Assembly (NCBI GenBank): GCA_029339195.1
Contig: JAPTJF010000764.1
Span: 1 to 15,471, forward strand
Direction: 5' to 3'
DNA: 15,471 nucleotides
From: Micractinium sp. NFX-FRZ
Lineage: Eukaryota > Chlorophyta > Trebouxiophyceae > Chlorellales > Chlorellaceae
The notes under the pieces are model-generated. The model did not search any database. It saw only the letters and a list, made by a program, of their open reading frames with translations, and was not told the DNA's origin. A program made the position numbers and the translations under genes. Of this stretch, positions 1 to 10,000 are shown in pieces (the stretch's first letter is position 1; every line of letters starts with the position of its first letter).

Positions 1-2011
1 CGCGAAGTTTTCGATGGGGCCCTTGCGGGTGATGATGCTGCAGGCAGGGGAGGTGAGGGGCAGGGGAGGAAGGTGAGTAGGGTGCGGAGGCGCGGGCGGC
101 GGCGGCGGACGGGGCGAGCGGGGGTGGGCACGTCCGGCAGCACACAAACACCCTTGCTGCTGCATTCCCAGGCTGCATGCAAGCCTCAGCAGTGTGGATA
201 GGGCCAACCCTGCTCGACCACCACCCCATCACCCGCTCCAGGAGGGAGGGGCGGGGCGGCGGACGGGTGCGGCGGTGCGGGCGGGAACAGGGTGCAGGCG
301 GGAGGCGGCTGGAGATCACCAAGCGCTGCGCCCCCAGTCCTGAACGACTGTGTGTGTGTGTGTGTGTGTGCCTCCCCAACACCCATCCCAATCGCCCACC
401 CCGCCCCCGCTCACTCACCCCTGGGTGAAGAAGCCCAGCATGCCGACCATCGCCAGGCGACCGTTCTTCAGCTCCTTCACCTTCAGCTCAGCGAAGGTGT
501 CGGGGTCGTCAGCCAGGCCCAGGGGGTCGAAGGCCTCGCCTGCGGGGGAATAGGGGCGAGAGGGAGAAGGCAGGGGAGGAATGGGTGGGCGGTGTGCGCA
601 CCGGGAGGGAGACGATGTGCACCGGGCGCAGGACAGGCCCAGTGCACGCCAAGTGCCATCATACCCAGGAAGCAGCTGCACCTGGCCAAGGACCCGCACA
701 GTGCATTCCACCAGCACACCCGCAGCCAGCCAGCCAGCCAGCCAGGTGGGCTCACCGGGGTACAGGGCGTCCAGGCCCTCGCCGGCGGGGCCGCCGTTGA
801 CGCGGTAGCCCTCAATCAGGCCCATGAGGGTCAGCTGGGTCAGCAGGATGGCCACGATGGACTGGGCGTGGATCAGGGAGGGGTTGCCCAGGTAGTCCAG
901 GCCGCCCTCCTGGAAGATCTGCGCGCCAGCCTTGAACCACACAGCCTCGCCGAAGTTGGCGACGCCGTTGCGCTGCAGCAGCTCGGGGGTCACGCAGCCC
1001 AGGGCGCCGAGCATGGCTGCAGGCGGGGGAGGGCAGGCAGGGGCAGCACAGAGGAGAATGGGGTCAGCAAACTGTGGGATGCGGCGCCAGTGCGGTCTGA
1101 AGCGCAGCGGGCGGCGCACACGGCGTGCACTCCCACGGCTGAATCGCCCACTGAATTGCACTTGCAGCACCGGCCATGCAGGTTGTGCTCCTGCCATTGC
1201 TCCCACCACTGCCACTGTCCCTGCAGGCTCACCCCAGCGGGCGTGGATGACCTCCAGCTCCCGGTAGCGGGAGAAGGTCTCGGGGTCGGCGGACAGGCCG
1301 GCGGTGTCCCAGCCATAGTCACCGGGGAACTCGCCTGCACAGCGGGGGCAGTGCGGGTAGGGCAGTGAGAAGGAGCAGAGGCACACAATTGAGGTGTGCG
1401 TATGCAAGCAGGGGCAGTCTGCGTGCGATGCAGGCGCTGAGGTGTCAGATAAGGCGCAGATAACGCCGCGGCGAGCGGCGGCGCAAGGCGGCGAGCTGCG
1501 GCGCAATCCCACGTACCCTTCAGGTAGGAGGGGGAGTTGGAGAAGGGGCCCAGGAACTGGGGGCGGTTGGGGCCGTACCACTCCACGGAGGCGCGGGTCA
1601 CCTGGCGGGTGGCCTGCAGGAGCAAGGGATGCGGGGCGGCGGTGAGCGGTGACGGGGCGCGGGGAGGGTCGGGCGGGATAGTGCTTGGGGATAGAGTCGC
1701 GGCGGCTTGCGCTGCGCGGGCTGGGTGTCGATTGTGGCCCAGAGCGCTGAGAGATGAGGGCAGCGAGGCCCGTGCTCAAGCCTCCCCAGGCTGTCGTCAT
1801 CCCCCCTTGCGAGCGAAGCCGGCACAGCCCGCAGAGGCAGGCTCGTGCGCTGCCGGACGGCTCAGCGCTGCCTTGAAGTAACACAAGGCTGGTGGAGGGG
1901 CTTGGCAGGGTCCCGCAAGCTGAGAGGCCTTCGATGGGCAGGGGTTCTGTGCGCACTCACCCGGCCCGAGGGCTTCACGGCAGCGATGCTGCGGGTCAGA
2001 GCGGCCTGCAT
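1..2011 (-). CDS. LHCBM: LHCII chlorophyll a/b-binding protein (LHCBM type), left copy, 3' end off window
   Basis: Major light-harvesting protein of photosystem II, imported into the chloroplast and inserted into thylakoids, where it binds chlorophyll a/b and carotenoids. Exons (high to low): 2011-1961, 1613-1517, 1334-1233, 1016-756, 539-419, 37-1 (incomplete). All junctions are GT-AG and phases close, giving 223 residues before the edge. The start is ATG 2011 because exon 1, [17 protein letters not shown], matches the neighbouring paralogue. It begins a short basic/Ser-containing transit peptide. Next come WYGPNR (the LHCII trimerisation motif WYxxxR), [19 protein letters not shown], helix B ([14 protein letters not shown]), helix C (ending [24 protein letters not shown]), and helix A ([20 protein letters not shown]). 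The visible end reads [11 protein letters not shown]. The C-terminal helix with its chlorophyll-binding His, and the stop, lie outside the window. The family is certain; the LHCBM isoform cannot be named from sequence alone. Confidence 0.95.
349..370. repeat. (TG)11 microsatellite (left LHC gene, intron 5)
   Basis: Eleven uninterrupted TG units on the plus strand, in the 381-bp intron between exons 5 and 6 of the left LHC gene. Confidence 0.95.
723..745. repeat. (CAGC)n microsatellite next to the exon 4 donor, left LHC gene
   Basis: About five and a half CAGC units on the plus strand, in intron 4 of the left LHC gene, ending about ten bases from the 5' splice site at 755-754. Confidence 0.9.
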
Positions 2012-2351
2012 GGTGACGGGCTGAGAGAGTGTGGAGGAGAGAACGGTGAACGGCAGAGGTGGGAGGCGGGGGGGGCCTTCTTGTAGGGGAGAATCTGAGC
2101 CTTACCCGGGTGCCAGGTCAGGGTTCCCATGCTGCTGGTCAGGAGATGGCCTGACCCATGGATTCTGGTGCGCAGATATGGAGATGAGACGGGCTGGCGG
2201 TGCAGATTGCAGCGGGCGGGCGGCCTGGCCTGCAGGGCAGGAGCAGCAGGGCTGGCAGTGGCGGCAGGGCAGCGCCGCCGATGCCCTCCTGTTGACCCCC
2301 CTGTATCTTTCGAAGGCTTTGCTTGACTGAGCAGCGAACGACCGCCGGGCA

Positions 2352-2359
2352 ATTGGTCA
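2352..2359 (-). promoter_or_regulatory. Candidate CCAAT element (TGACCAAT), left LHC gene
   Basis: TGACCAAT on the minus strand, 341 bp upstream of ATG 2011. The same 8-mer precedes the other LHC gene at 6631-6624. A TACGTCA-like motif lies close by (2373-2379). CCAAT is an NF-Y type site; its use here is inferred only. Confidence 0.3.
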
Positions 2360-3079
2360 GCACTCAGTGGCTGACGTAGTACGAAATTTGCCTGCCCTGG
2401 CGCCACCCAGCAAGCCGGAGGCGGCAGCGCCTGCCGGCCGGGCGGCGGCACGCGCCGCGCGTGCGCCGCCGCCCGCCCGCCCGCCCTGCGCAGCGTCACC
2501 AGCCCTGCCGGCCTGCCTTCATGGCAGATGCAGGGTGGTGTGCATCATGCCTTGTCGGGGCGTTCTAGCAATGAATTCTGTACTGCTGCACCGCCGCTGC
2601 ACCGTTGCAATGCGGCTGGGCTGAAGGGTGGGTGCTGTCTGCCGAAGGTACACAGCAGGCGTCAGGCTGGCAGCTGGCAGGCATGCAAAAGGGGTCAGCT
2701 TATGTGTACTGTGGCGGGAATCCATGCAGAGTGGGGTTGGCCTGAAAAAGGGTGGGATTAGGGGACGGCACAGCAGCTGGCCACTGGCTGTTGCGCTGTG
2801 CAGCCGCGGGCGGCGCAGGCTCAGGGGGTGGCTTCAGAATCTTCAGAATCGCGCATAAGCCCGTGCAGTTCTGGGTCAGTCGGTTGCCGCCCACGCATGC
2901 TCACTGCACGTGCACTGCAAATCGCATCCCTGCCACTCGGCGTGCCCTGTACCCACACGCGGTCACATGTGCGCAGCCAGCCTCCCTCCTGCCACATTCT
3001 GCCATGCCGCCTCGTGCTAGCCAGCTCAGCCCCTGTCTGCTTAGATATCACTGTTCGAACCACACGACGTGGATGCACA

Positions 3080-3113
3080 ATGCCGGGTCAGGACGCTGGG
3101 TCAGGACGCTGGG
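3080..3113. repeat. 15-bp tandem repeat, 2 copies (intergenic)
   Basis: ggtcaggacgctggg occurs twice in direct succession in the spacer between the LHC genes. A 9-bp doublet (cttcagaat twice) lies at 2832-2849. Confidence 0.8.
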
Positions 3114-3691
3114 TGGTGCACGCTGAGCACTGTATGATGCTGGCATGTGCCCACATGCCGTCGTGCTGAGCATCAGCGTCTGGCAGAACTGCATGCTGCC
3201 CACATGTTGTCAAGCGGACTGTCCCCGCGCATGGAAAACAATCCATGCCGTCCCAGCAGGAGAATGCCACGGCACCTCCTCGCTGCTCTGGCCGCAACGC
3301 TGCACCCGCCACGCCTTTGCCCCTCAACCTGTGCCAACGGTCGCCTGCCTGCCTGCATGCTGCTGCCCGCCTAGGCCTGCCTGGCGCGCCACCCTGGTGG
3401 TAGATGCAACTCGTTTCTGGGGGCTGACGTGGTGCGCAAGACAAGGTGTCGCTGCTGTTGAGGCCGGGTTGGTGTGGGCCGGGCGCATGCTTGATGCAAG
3501 CCGACCAAGCCGGCATGCCACGCAATGTGGCCAGGCACGGGCGCACGCACCACCGTGTTGTCATTGACGAGCATTGCCATCTCTTTCCACCCTCCCCCTG
3601 CAAGCCGCACTGCTTGCACTTGCCCTGGCACTTGGCGCTTGATGTGTGTGCGTGTGTGCGACTTGGCGCGTGTTGTCCCCCAACATGCAGC

Positions 3692-3696
3692 TTACA
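3692..3696 (-). terminator. Candidate TGTAA poly(A) signal for the right LHC gene
   Basis: TGTAA on the minus strand, about 430 bp past the stop at 4123. TGTAA is the usual poly(A) signal of green algae. I found no other on this strand between 4122 and 3692, so this would give a 3' UTR of roughly 450 nt. No equivalent was found after XPD within 6128-7042. Confidence 0.35.
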
Positions 3697-4122
3697 CGGC
3701 TGGCAGCGGCACACAAATTAAAAGTGCATCAATCAAAACAGTCCGCATCAAAGAGGCCCCTCGAGGGCAGAGTATGGCGCTGCCAGCTGCGCAAGCCGAA
3801 GTCGAAAACCCGGCTGCGGCGCCGCTCAGAGGCTGAAATGCCAGCACGCTGGGCAGGGGCCGCAGTACTGTGTCAAGGCCCACAAGCTGCTGCTTGGGTG
3901 GTTGGCTCACGCCAGGGTGGAGGCGAAGCTGCAGGGAAGCCGGGGGCAGGCCAGATGGGGGGGGCCAGGTCAGCACCAGATGCTGGGCTGAGGGAACGCC
4001 TGCCGTGGCAGGCAAGCTGGCAGGAAGCAGGCAGCCGGAGGTAGGCAGAAGGCTGGCCACCTCGGCAGGCAACTGCGGTAAAGGTGGGAGGCCGATACAA
4101 GTTGAGGCGCGGCAGGCGCTAC

Positions 4123-6127
4123 TCACTTCTCCCAGAAGTTGGTCTCGCCGGGCGACGCCAGGTGGTCAGACAGGTTCTCAATGGGGCCCTTGCCGGTCAC
4201 AATAGCCTGGAGGGGAGGGAGGGGCGAGGGGACAGGGGGAAAAGGGTGAGGGAGGGGGTGGGCCGGAAGGATGGGGTGGGGCCACTGCCGGGAGGGAACG
4301 GCGACGTGAGCAGCGATGCATGCAAGGCGTGCAGCACGCACGATGGGTCGCGCTGGCACGTGCGCAGCCATGCAGGGCATGGCTGCCAGGCACGGGCGGC
4401 TGCGACAGCGCAAGCAGCAGTGCATGCAGGCTGGCGGGCAGGCACACGATCAGGGGCGGAGATAAGCAAGATGCCTGGCATAAGGTCGTCATGTTGCCTC
4501 ACCTGGATGAAGAAGCCAAACATGGACACCATGGCAAGGCGGCCGTTCTTGATCTCCTTCACCTTGAGCTCGGAGAAGGTGTCGGGGTCGTCAGCCAGGC
4601 CCAGGGGGTCGAAGGCCTCACCTGCGGGGGAAGAGGGCGAGGGACACGAGCAGGGGCAAAGGAGGCGAGGGGTGAGTGAATGGATCACAGCAGAACGGCT
4701 GCCGGCAAGTGGGCACCACCCACTAGCAAGCGCACCGCCACGTCACCCAGCAGGAGCACGACAGCAGCAGCGTGGCGGCAAGGCAGGCGTAACGCAGCAG
4801 CAAGCCTGGCTGCCGTGCCGCTCTCTCTACCTCCTCCCGGCGGGGCCAGTGATCATGTGCGCACTGCACTCACTCACCGGGGTACAGGGCATCGGTGACC
4901 TCGCCGGCGGGGCCGCCGTTGACGCGGTAGCCCTCAATCAGGCCCATCAGCACGATCTGGGTGAGCAGGATGGCCACGATGGACTGGGCGTGCACCAGGG
5001 AGGGGTTGCCCAGGTAGTCCAGGCCGCCCTCCTGGAAGATCTGCGCGCCAGCCTTGAACCACACGGCCTCGCCAAAGCTGGTGGTGCCGTTGCGCTGCAG
5101 CAGCTCGGGGGTCACGCAGCCCAGGGCGCCTGCACAGGGGGGAGCGGCAGGGGAGGGGCAGTGCAGTGGTTGCAGGGTCAGCGCTGCAGCTGTGCCAAGC
5201 AAGCGCATCACATGCGTGTCCAGGCATGCAGCGCACTCAAAGCCTGCAGAGCATGCACATGTCGGCAACGCGCGGCAGGAGCAGGCAGACGGGCAGCACC
5301 GCCCTTTCACTGCAACAGGCGGCATGCATGCGAGGGAGCGCTGGAAGCAAAGGTGCGCCCTCACCAAGCATGGCCCAGCGGGCGTGGATGACCTCCAGCT
5401 CCCGGTAGCGGGAGAAGGTCTCGGGGTCGGCGGACAGGCCGGCGGTGTCCCAGCCATAGTCACCGGGGAACTCGCCCTTCAGGTAGGAGGGGGTGGCGCC
5501 GTTGGAGAAGGGGCCCAGGAACTTCACTGCAGCAGAGCAGGCACGGCAGGCGGGTCAGCAGAGCAGTAGGCCAGCAGAGCAGTCAGCAGGTGGGGGTGAC
5601 TGATGCAGCGCCCGCCCGCGGCAGCAGCAGCGGCGCAGGGCGCAGGCCCGGCGGGTGCTGCATTCGATTGGGGGCAACTTGGCATGCACACCAGCTCATA
5701 GGCACTGTTATGCGGTTGACACTGGCTGAGATGCCCAGCCGCACGGGCTGAAATGCTCAGCACTGCATGGCGCCGGCGCCAGTCGACCGGCACGCCGAAA
5801 CCGCCACCTTTGAAGTACCCGCCCTTCACCCTCCTCCTCCCTCGCACCGCGGTCGGGGCCGTAGAATTCCGCGGCGGCGCGGGTCACCTGGCGGGTGGCC
5901 TGCACGCAGGGAAGGGTGAGCAGAGGGGGTAAGATGGGATATATAGGGTCGACCAGCGGTGCACACGCTTGGTGGGGCGGCAACAAGGTGTAGGGGGCTT
6001 GCATCGACATATGACACGCGCAGCTACAGTAAGCAAGCCCAGGGCAAGTATAGGGGCTGCAGCGAGCGAGGCGCACCCGGCCAGAGGGCTTCACGGCAGC
6101 GACGCTGCGGGTCAGGGCGGCCTGCAT
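4123..6127 (-). CDS. LHCBM: LHCII chlorophyll a/b-binding protein (LHCBM type), right copy
   Basis: Second LHCII antenna protein, tandem with the left copy and 2.1 kb upstream of it. Exons: 6127-6077, 5899-5848, 5526-5365, 5129-4878, 4621-4503, 4206-4123; all GT-AG, phases close, 239 residues. Start: ATG 6127 in a transit-peptide exon ([17 protein letters not shown]) matching the paralogue; the frame is open further upstream to ATG 6310, so a longer N-terminus cannot be excluded. The mature part begins near [18 protein letters not shown]. It then has helix B with E79, H82 and R84, the [11 protein letters not shown] and [11 protein letters not shown] blocks, helix A with E195, N198 and R200, Q212, and helix D with H227; these correspond to known pigment ligands. 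Differences: FYGPDR replaces WYGPNR, and the protein ends [10 protein letters not shown] instead of the usual NNA...AT.F.P tail. The stop overlaps a good 5' splice site (GTGAGT, 4126-4121), so one more exon is possible. Confidence 0.93.
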
Positions 6128-6216
6128 GATGTCTGGGTTTGTCTTTGGGGTGATTCTGAGGGGCGAGTTCAGAATACCGAGCACGAGGGCTGCTGCAGCC
6201 TTGTGCGCTCCAAAAT

Positions 6217-6226
6217 GCCACGTCAC
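6217..6226 (-). promoter_or_regulatory. ACGT-core element GTGACGTGGC, right LHC gene
   Basis: GTGACGTGGC on the minus strand, about 90-100 bp before ATG 6127. It is a G-box/ABRE-like ACGT core. It may lie in the proximal promoter or 5' UTR. Confidence 0.35.
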
Positions 6227-6410
6227 GGAAGGATCAACTTCGATTCTCATCATCCGGCTGGAAGGTGGCTGAGGTGAGCTGGGGCTTGGGAACCCTCCCG
6301 CCCTGCCCACCCTCTCCCACCCGTCACATCCGCCCTTGTGGGCATCCCAAACCGCTTGTACATAAGCAATCGCCTGTGGGAGCGTGATAGCATCGTCAGT
6401 GCACTCAGGC

Positions 6411-6416
6411 CACGTG
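6411..6416. promoter_or_regulatory. G-box palindrome CACGTG upstream of the right LHC gene
   Basis: CACGTG inside a gccacgtgcc context, about 285 bp upstream of ATG 6127. G-boxes are known bZIP/bHLH sites in plant light-regulated promoters; function in this alga is not shown. Confidence 0.35.
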
Positions 6417-6623
6417 CCAGCAGGTCGAAAGCAGACAGCCAGTGCAAGCTGGAAGGGGGATGCAGCAATGCCTGGTCAGCCCACTGCTCTGGTTTCTTCC
6501 TTCACCTGCGTCCAGGCACAGAAGGCCAGCTGTGCCCCAACCAACGCACCCAGTGCCTGCTCTCCCACCTATTATGCTTGTGCTCGCCATTCCCGCCCTC
6601 GTCCACACAAACCAGGCACCAAC

Positions 6624-6631
6624 ATTGGTCA
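6624..6631 (-). promoter_or_regulatory. Candidate CCAAT element (TGACCAAT), right LHC gene
   Basis: The 8-mer is identical to the one upstream of the left LHC gene, here about 497 bp before ATG 6127. The shared motif is suggestive, but one 8-mer can recur by chance. Confidence 0.3.
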
Positions 6632-6868
6632 TGACTGATCAGCAGGCACAAGCAGGCAGGCCCCTGATGCGCAGGCTCTGCCCTGTGGTCCAAGGGCGTC
6701 AGGTGAAGCTAGCTGGCCCCTCAAGCATGTCTGGGGTGGATCCTGCCCTCCTGTGATGGCACAAGCGGCGTCCCCAGGCGCTTGCTTTGCTGTCTTGGGT
6801 TTCACATCAGGGACTAGATGAGCGGGGAGGGTCAAGCGCGGGTCAGCAATGAGTGTGGTCACGTCAGC

Positions 6869-6904
6869 AGGGCTGTCAAAAGGGCTGTCAGAAGGGCTGT
6901 CAAA
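6869..6904. repeat. 12-bp tandem repeat, 3 copies (XPD 3' flank)
   Basis: agggctgtcaaa, agggctgtcaga and agggctgtcaaa in tandem on the plus strand, about 140-175 bp past the XPD stop and thus probably in the 3' untranslated region. Confidence 0.9.
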
Positions 6905-7042
6905 ACTGAAAGAAACGACGGAGGGAGGGGGCCTCCGCTGCAACACCCCACCCCACCCCGCCAGGTCACCACAGGGGTCATGATTGTCGCCAGTGCAGAT
7001 GCACTGTGGGCACTCCGAACATCGTGCCAGGCCAGCCAGCAG

Positions 7043-10000
7043 TCAGCCGGTCTGCATGTGCGCCACGCCGGTACCGCCCGCGGCATCGGGCCCCGCCGGC
7101 GGCCGCGCCGTGTCCAGCGCGTTCACTGCCGCCTCTGACAGCAGGCTGCGCCCCACCGCTGACCTGTCGTAGGGCTGCGCCATGCTGCGCATGAACTCCC
7201 GCGCAATGCACAGCAGCATGTCGGTGGACAGGTTGAGGTGGGAGTCCTTGAGGTGCTGCGTGATCCAGGACGGCAGCTTGTCCCGCTTGTCGTGCCGCTG
7301 GTACCGCTTGTCTGCGGGGCGGGTGGGCGGCGGGCAGGCAGGCGGGGGGCACGGGGCAGGCAGGTTGGGGGAGGCAAGTGAGGTCGGTAGCCGGGTGGCG
7401 CAGGTGAGGACAGGAGCACACGCGGGAGGGTACGAAAGCAAGCAGCGGTGCGCAGGCAGGCAGCAGGCAGGCAGGCAGCAGCCACACCCATGCAACCCCA
7501 CCCCAGCTCTCATGTGCTGCTGCACACAGACAGGCAGGGCGGGGCGGGGCGGGTCGTTTCCGGTTCTGATTATGATGATTTCTGAAATGAAAATAGCTGA
7601 ATAGTTCCAAAAAATGAGGTGTTGGGCCTCACCCGCGAGCACCATGAGTCCGTAGTCGGCCTTGGAGCGGATGACGCGCCCCATGCACTGCGCCGCCTGC
7701 CGCACCGCATCGAAGGCCAGGTAGTCCGACTCCTTGATTTGGAAACTCTCGCGCAGGTACTCCAGCCGCGCCCTACCAGGGGCAGGGACAGGGGTGGGGT
7801 GCGGGGGGCGGTGAGTGAGTCAGGGGGAGAGGAGAGGGGGTGGTAAGAGAAGCGGGCATCGGGAGGCAGTGTGGCGTGATCCCTGTCTAGAAGCCCCCAG
7901 GCTGATACTCCAGCCAGCTCTGTGCGGTGGGGGGCTGAAGGGCGGTGGGTGCCAGCTAAGCGAGCCTCCTGCCTCTGCAGCCTTGCGCCACCCCCTCTCT
8001 TCCCCGTGCATGGCTTGCCACCCACCCAGCCACCCACCCACCCACCCACCTCAAGATGCGGGACAGCGTGTACTGGTAGGGCACACCAAACATGACCACG
8101 CAGCGGCCGTAGTGCCGGTCAAAGTCGATTCCCTCGGCCACCTTGCCGCGCGCCACGCTGCACAGGGGCGGGGGGAGGGAAGTGGAGGGTGGCACGGGAG
8201 CAGGTGTGAGTCGCGTCAACAACCAACTCCTAGCCAAAGGCAAGTAAAGGCAGGTTAGCATGGCTTTGCTGGCTGCTAGCCGAGGCCTCCGAGCGCGGCC
8301 AGCCCTGCGCCACCATGCCCATCCCGACCGCCGCACTCGCCTGAAGAACACCGCGCCGCGGCCGCAGTCGCAGGCGCGCCTGAAGTTGTCCAGCGCCAGC
8401 GTCGTCTCCACCACATCCTGCGTCTCGATGAACACCAGCTTGTGCTGCATCAGCTCCTGCAGATGAACAGGTGAGGAGGCGGCAGGGGGAGGGGTTGGGC
8501 CTGACTCCACAATGAAAGGAGATGGCCAGGTCATGCCAGCGCGACACAGTGCTGTCCGGGTGGACCCGAAATACAGACCTTCCCAGCCCACCTAACTTTA
8601 AAATGTGTGACACAAAGGAGGCACCTCCCACGGCACCCCATCCCATCCCATCCAACACTGCGCCACCTGCCACGGCACTTGCCACCCCACCTGCAGAATG
8701 CCCATGTCGTTCCATCGCGACACAATGGTGTCCATGTAGGTGTAGGAGACAAAGAAGCAGACGACGCCGTCGGGCACGGTGGCAGCCAGGTCAACAAGCA
8801 TGCGACCTGGGGAGTGGGTGGGGTAGGAGGCAGGGGCAGCATGAGGCGGGTGAGGGCGAGGCAAATTGGCAGCACATATTGACTGGCGCAGGCAGGGGCG
8901 GCAGGGGCGCTGGGGGAGACCAGGAGGTGGGGTGGCAGGGCGCCCCCCACAGCGCTTCCAAAACCCGCCCACATACGCATCCTGATCTCCTGATTGTCAA
9001 TGGACCTGCATACCACTGCGCATGCCAGACTGGCGGGCACACATCTCCGCCCCCCTCTCCCCCTCCCCCTCCCGCCTCACCATAGTTGCGGATGACCTGA
9101 GGGTCGCTGCGCATGTCAAACTTGGTGGACACCGGCAGCTGGTCGCCGCCGCGCGTGAGCACCACAGGGCACAGGCAGTCGCTGCATGCGGGCCAGGGTG
9201 GGAGGGAGGGAGGGAGGGCCAGCGGAGCGGGTGAGGGGTTGGCAGGCACGGCACCTTGCAGCAGCAGGGCCGTCTTTTGACAAGTACACAAGAGTGTAGC
9301 AGGGGAGGGAGGGAGGATGCGCTTTGTGCACGGAACCACTAGCGTCTCATTCATTCCATGCTGCTCTGCAGAATGCAACTCATTTGCAATCCACCTGCCC
9401 CAAATCGTCCCCCCTACACCCCCGCCCCCACCCGCCGCCCACCGTGTGAGGGTCATGTTGAGGGAGTTGATGCAGACGGGCTGGAAGTTGAGGATGCGTG
9501 GGTACAGGTCTATGGGGGAGAGGGTGCCCGAGGTGATGACCACGGTCTGGTACTTTGCAAACACGGGGCGCATCGCCAGGCTGGCGTCCAGGCAGGACAG
9601 CTGGATGACTGGGTCGGGCACCTGGCAGAGAGATGGGAGCGGCAAGGTAATAAGTAAGGATGAGGGGGCAGAGACAAGGTTGATTGAGGCTTTGGAAAGA
9701 CGCGGCGCGTCGCAGTGCTTTGAAACGCAGGGGTGTGCAGAGAGGAGTGAATGGTAGCAAGACGGGTCAAGGCCCTGGCAGGAGCAGGGCACAGGGAAGA
9801 GGGCAGCTGGCTTTGCCGCCGGGAGCACAGGCAGCGGCGGGCTGCCCGCACATCCCCGTCCCCTGTTATACAATGTTTGCTGCCATCCCTGGCACTCACC
9901 GAGGGCAGGCGGTCGTCGTATGGCTCGGTGATGATTGCAAAGCCACGTGAGTAGGTGCCCACCAGCGTGGCAAAGTCGGCCACGGCGTGCAGGCCGCCAA

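Larger units (their letters stand above)
2012..4122. other. Intergenic spacer between the two LHC genes
   Basis: It holds the 3' region of the right LHC gene (right part) and the promoter and 5' UTR of the left LHC gene (left part). Frames here (for example 3714-3088 minus, 3145-3567 plus) are Cys/His/Arg-rich and match no family I recognise; I do not call them genes. I see no tRNA, long repeat or transposon ends. Confidence 0.7.
6128..7042. other. Intergenic spacer between XPD and the right LHC gene
   Basis: It contains the XPD 3' flank on the right and the LHC promoter on the left. Possible light-gene elements are listed separately. No coding sequence is supported. No TATA box was seen at a usual distance from ATG 6127. 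Confidence 0.7.

Noticed and set aside
292..1368. 358-codon plus-strand frame
   Set aside because: It runs antisense through the left LHC exons. A similar frame occurs antisense to the right LHC gene, as expected from G/C-ending codons on the coding strand; no family resemblance of its own.
3048..3068. tRNA-like T-loop gttcgaac
   Set aside because: The flanking five bases do not pair on either strand and no acceptor or anticodon arm could be found.
3088..3714. 208-codon minus frame in the LHC spacer as a possible gene
   Set aside because: Cys/His/Arg-rich, no motif, no typical codon bias, and it lies in the likely 3' flank of the right LHC gene.
4084..5391. 435-codon plus-strand frame
   Set aside because: Antisense shadow of the right LHC gene; its best-looking segments are reverse complements of LHC exons 4 and 5.
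6170..6255. Possible box C/D snoRNA (ATGATGA ... CTGA on the minus strand)
   Set aside because: The flanks do not pair into a terminal stem and the place is the LHC promoter or 5' UTR; chance motif.
6128..6310. N-terminal extension of the right LHC protein from ATG 6310
   Set aside because: The frame is open, but the paralogue shares only the exon starting MQAALTRS; the extension does not look like a transit peptide.
9196..9218. Plus-strand (GGGA)n as a G-quadruplex element
   Set aside because: In the transcript it is simply the CCCTCCC polypyrimidine tract before the intron 11 acceptor.
9300..9345. Possible exon echo in XPD intron 11
   Set aside because: The similarity to the exon 11 end and exon 12 start is too weak and needs several gaps; not separable from chance.
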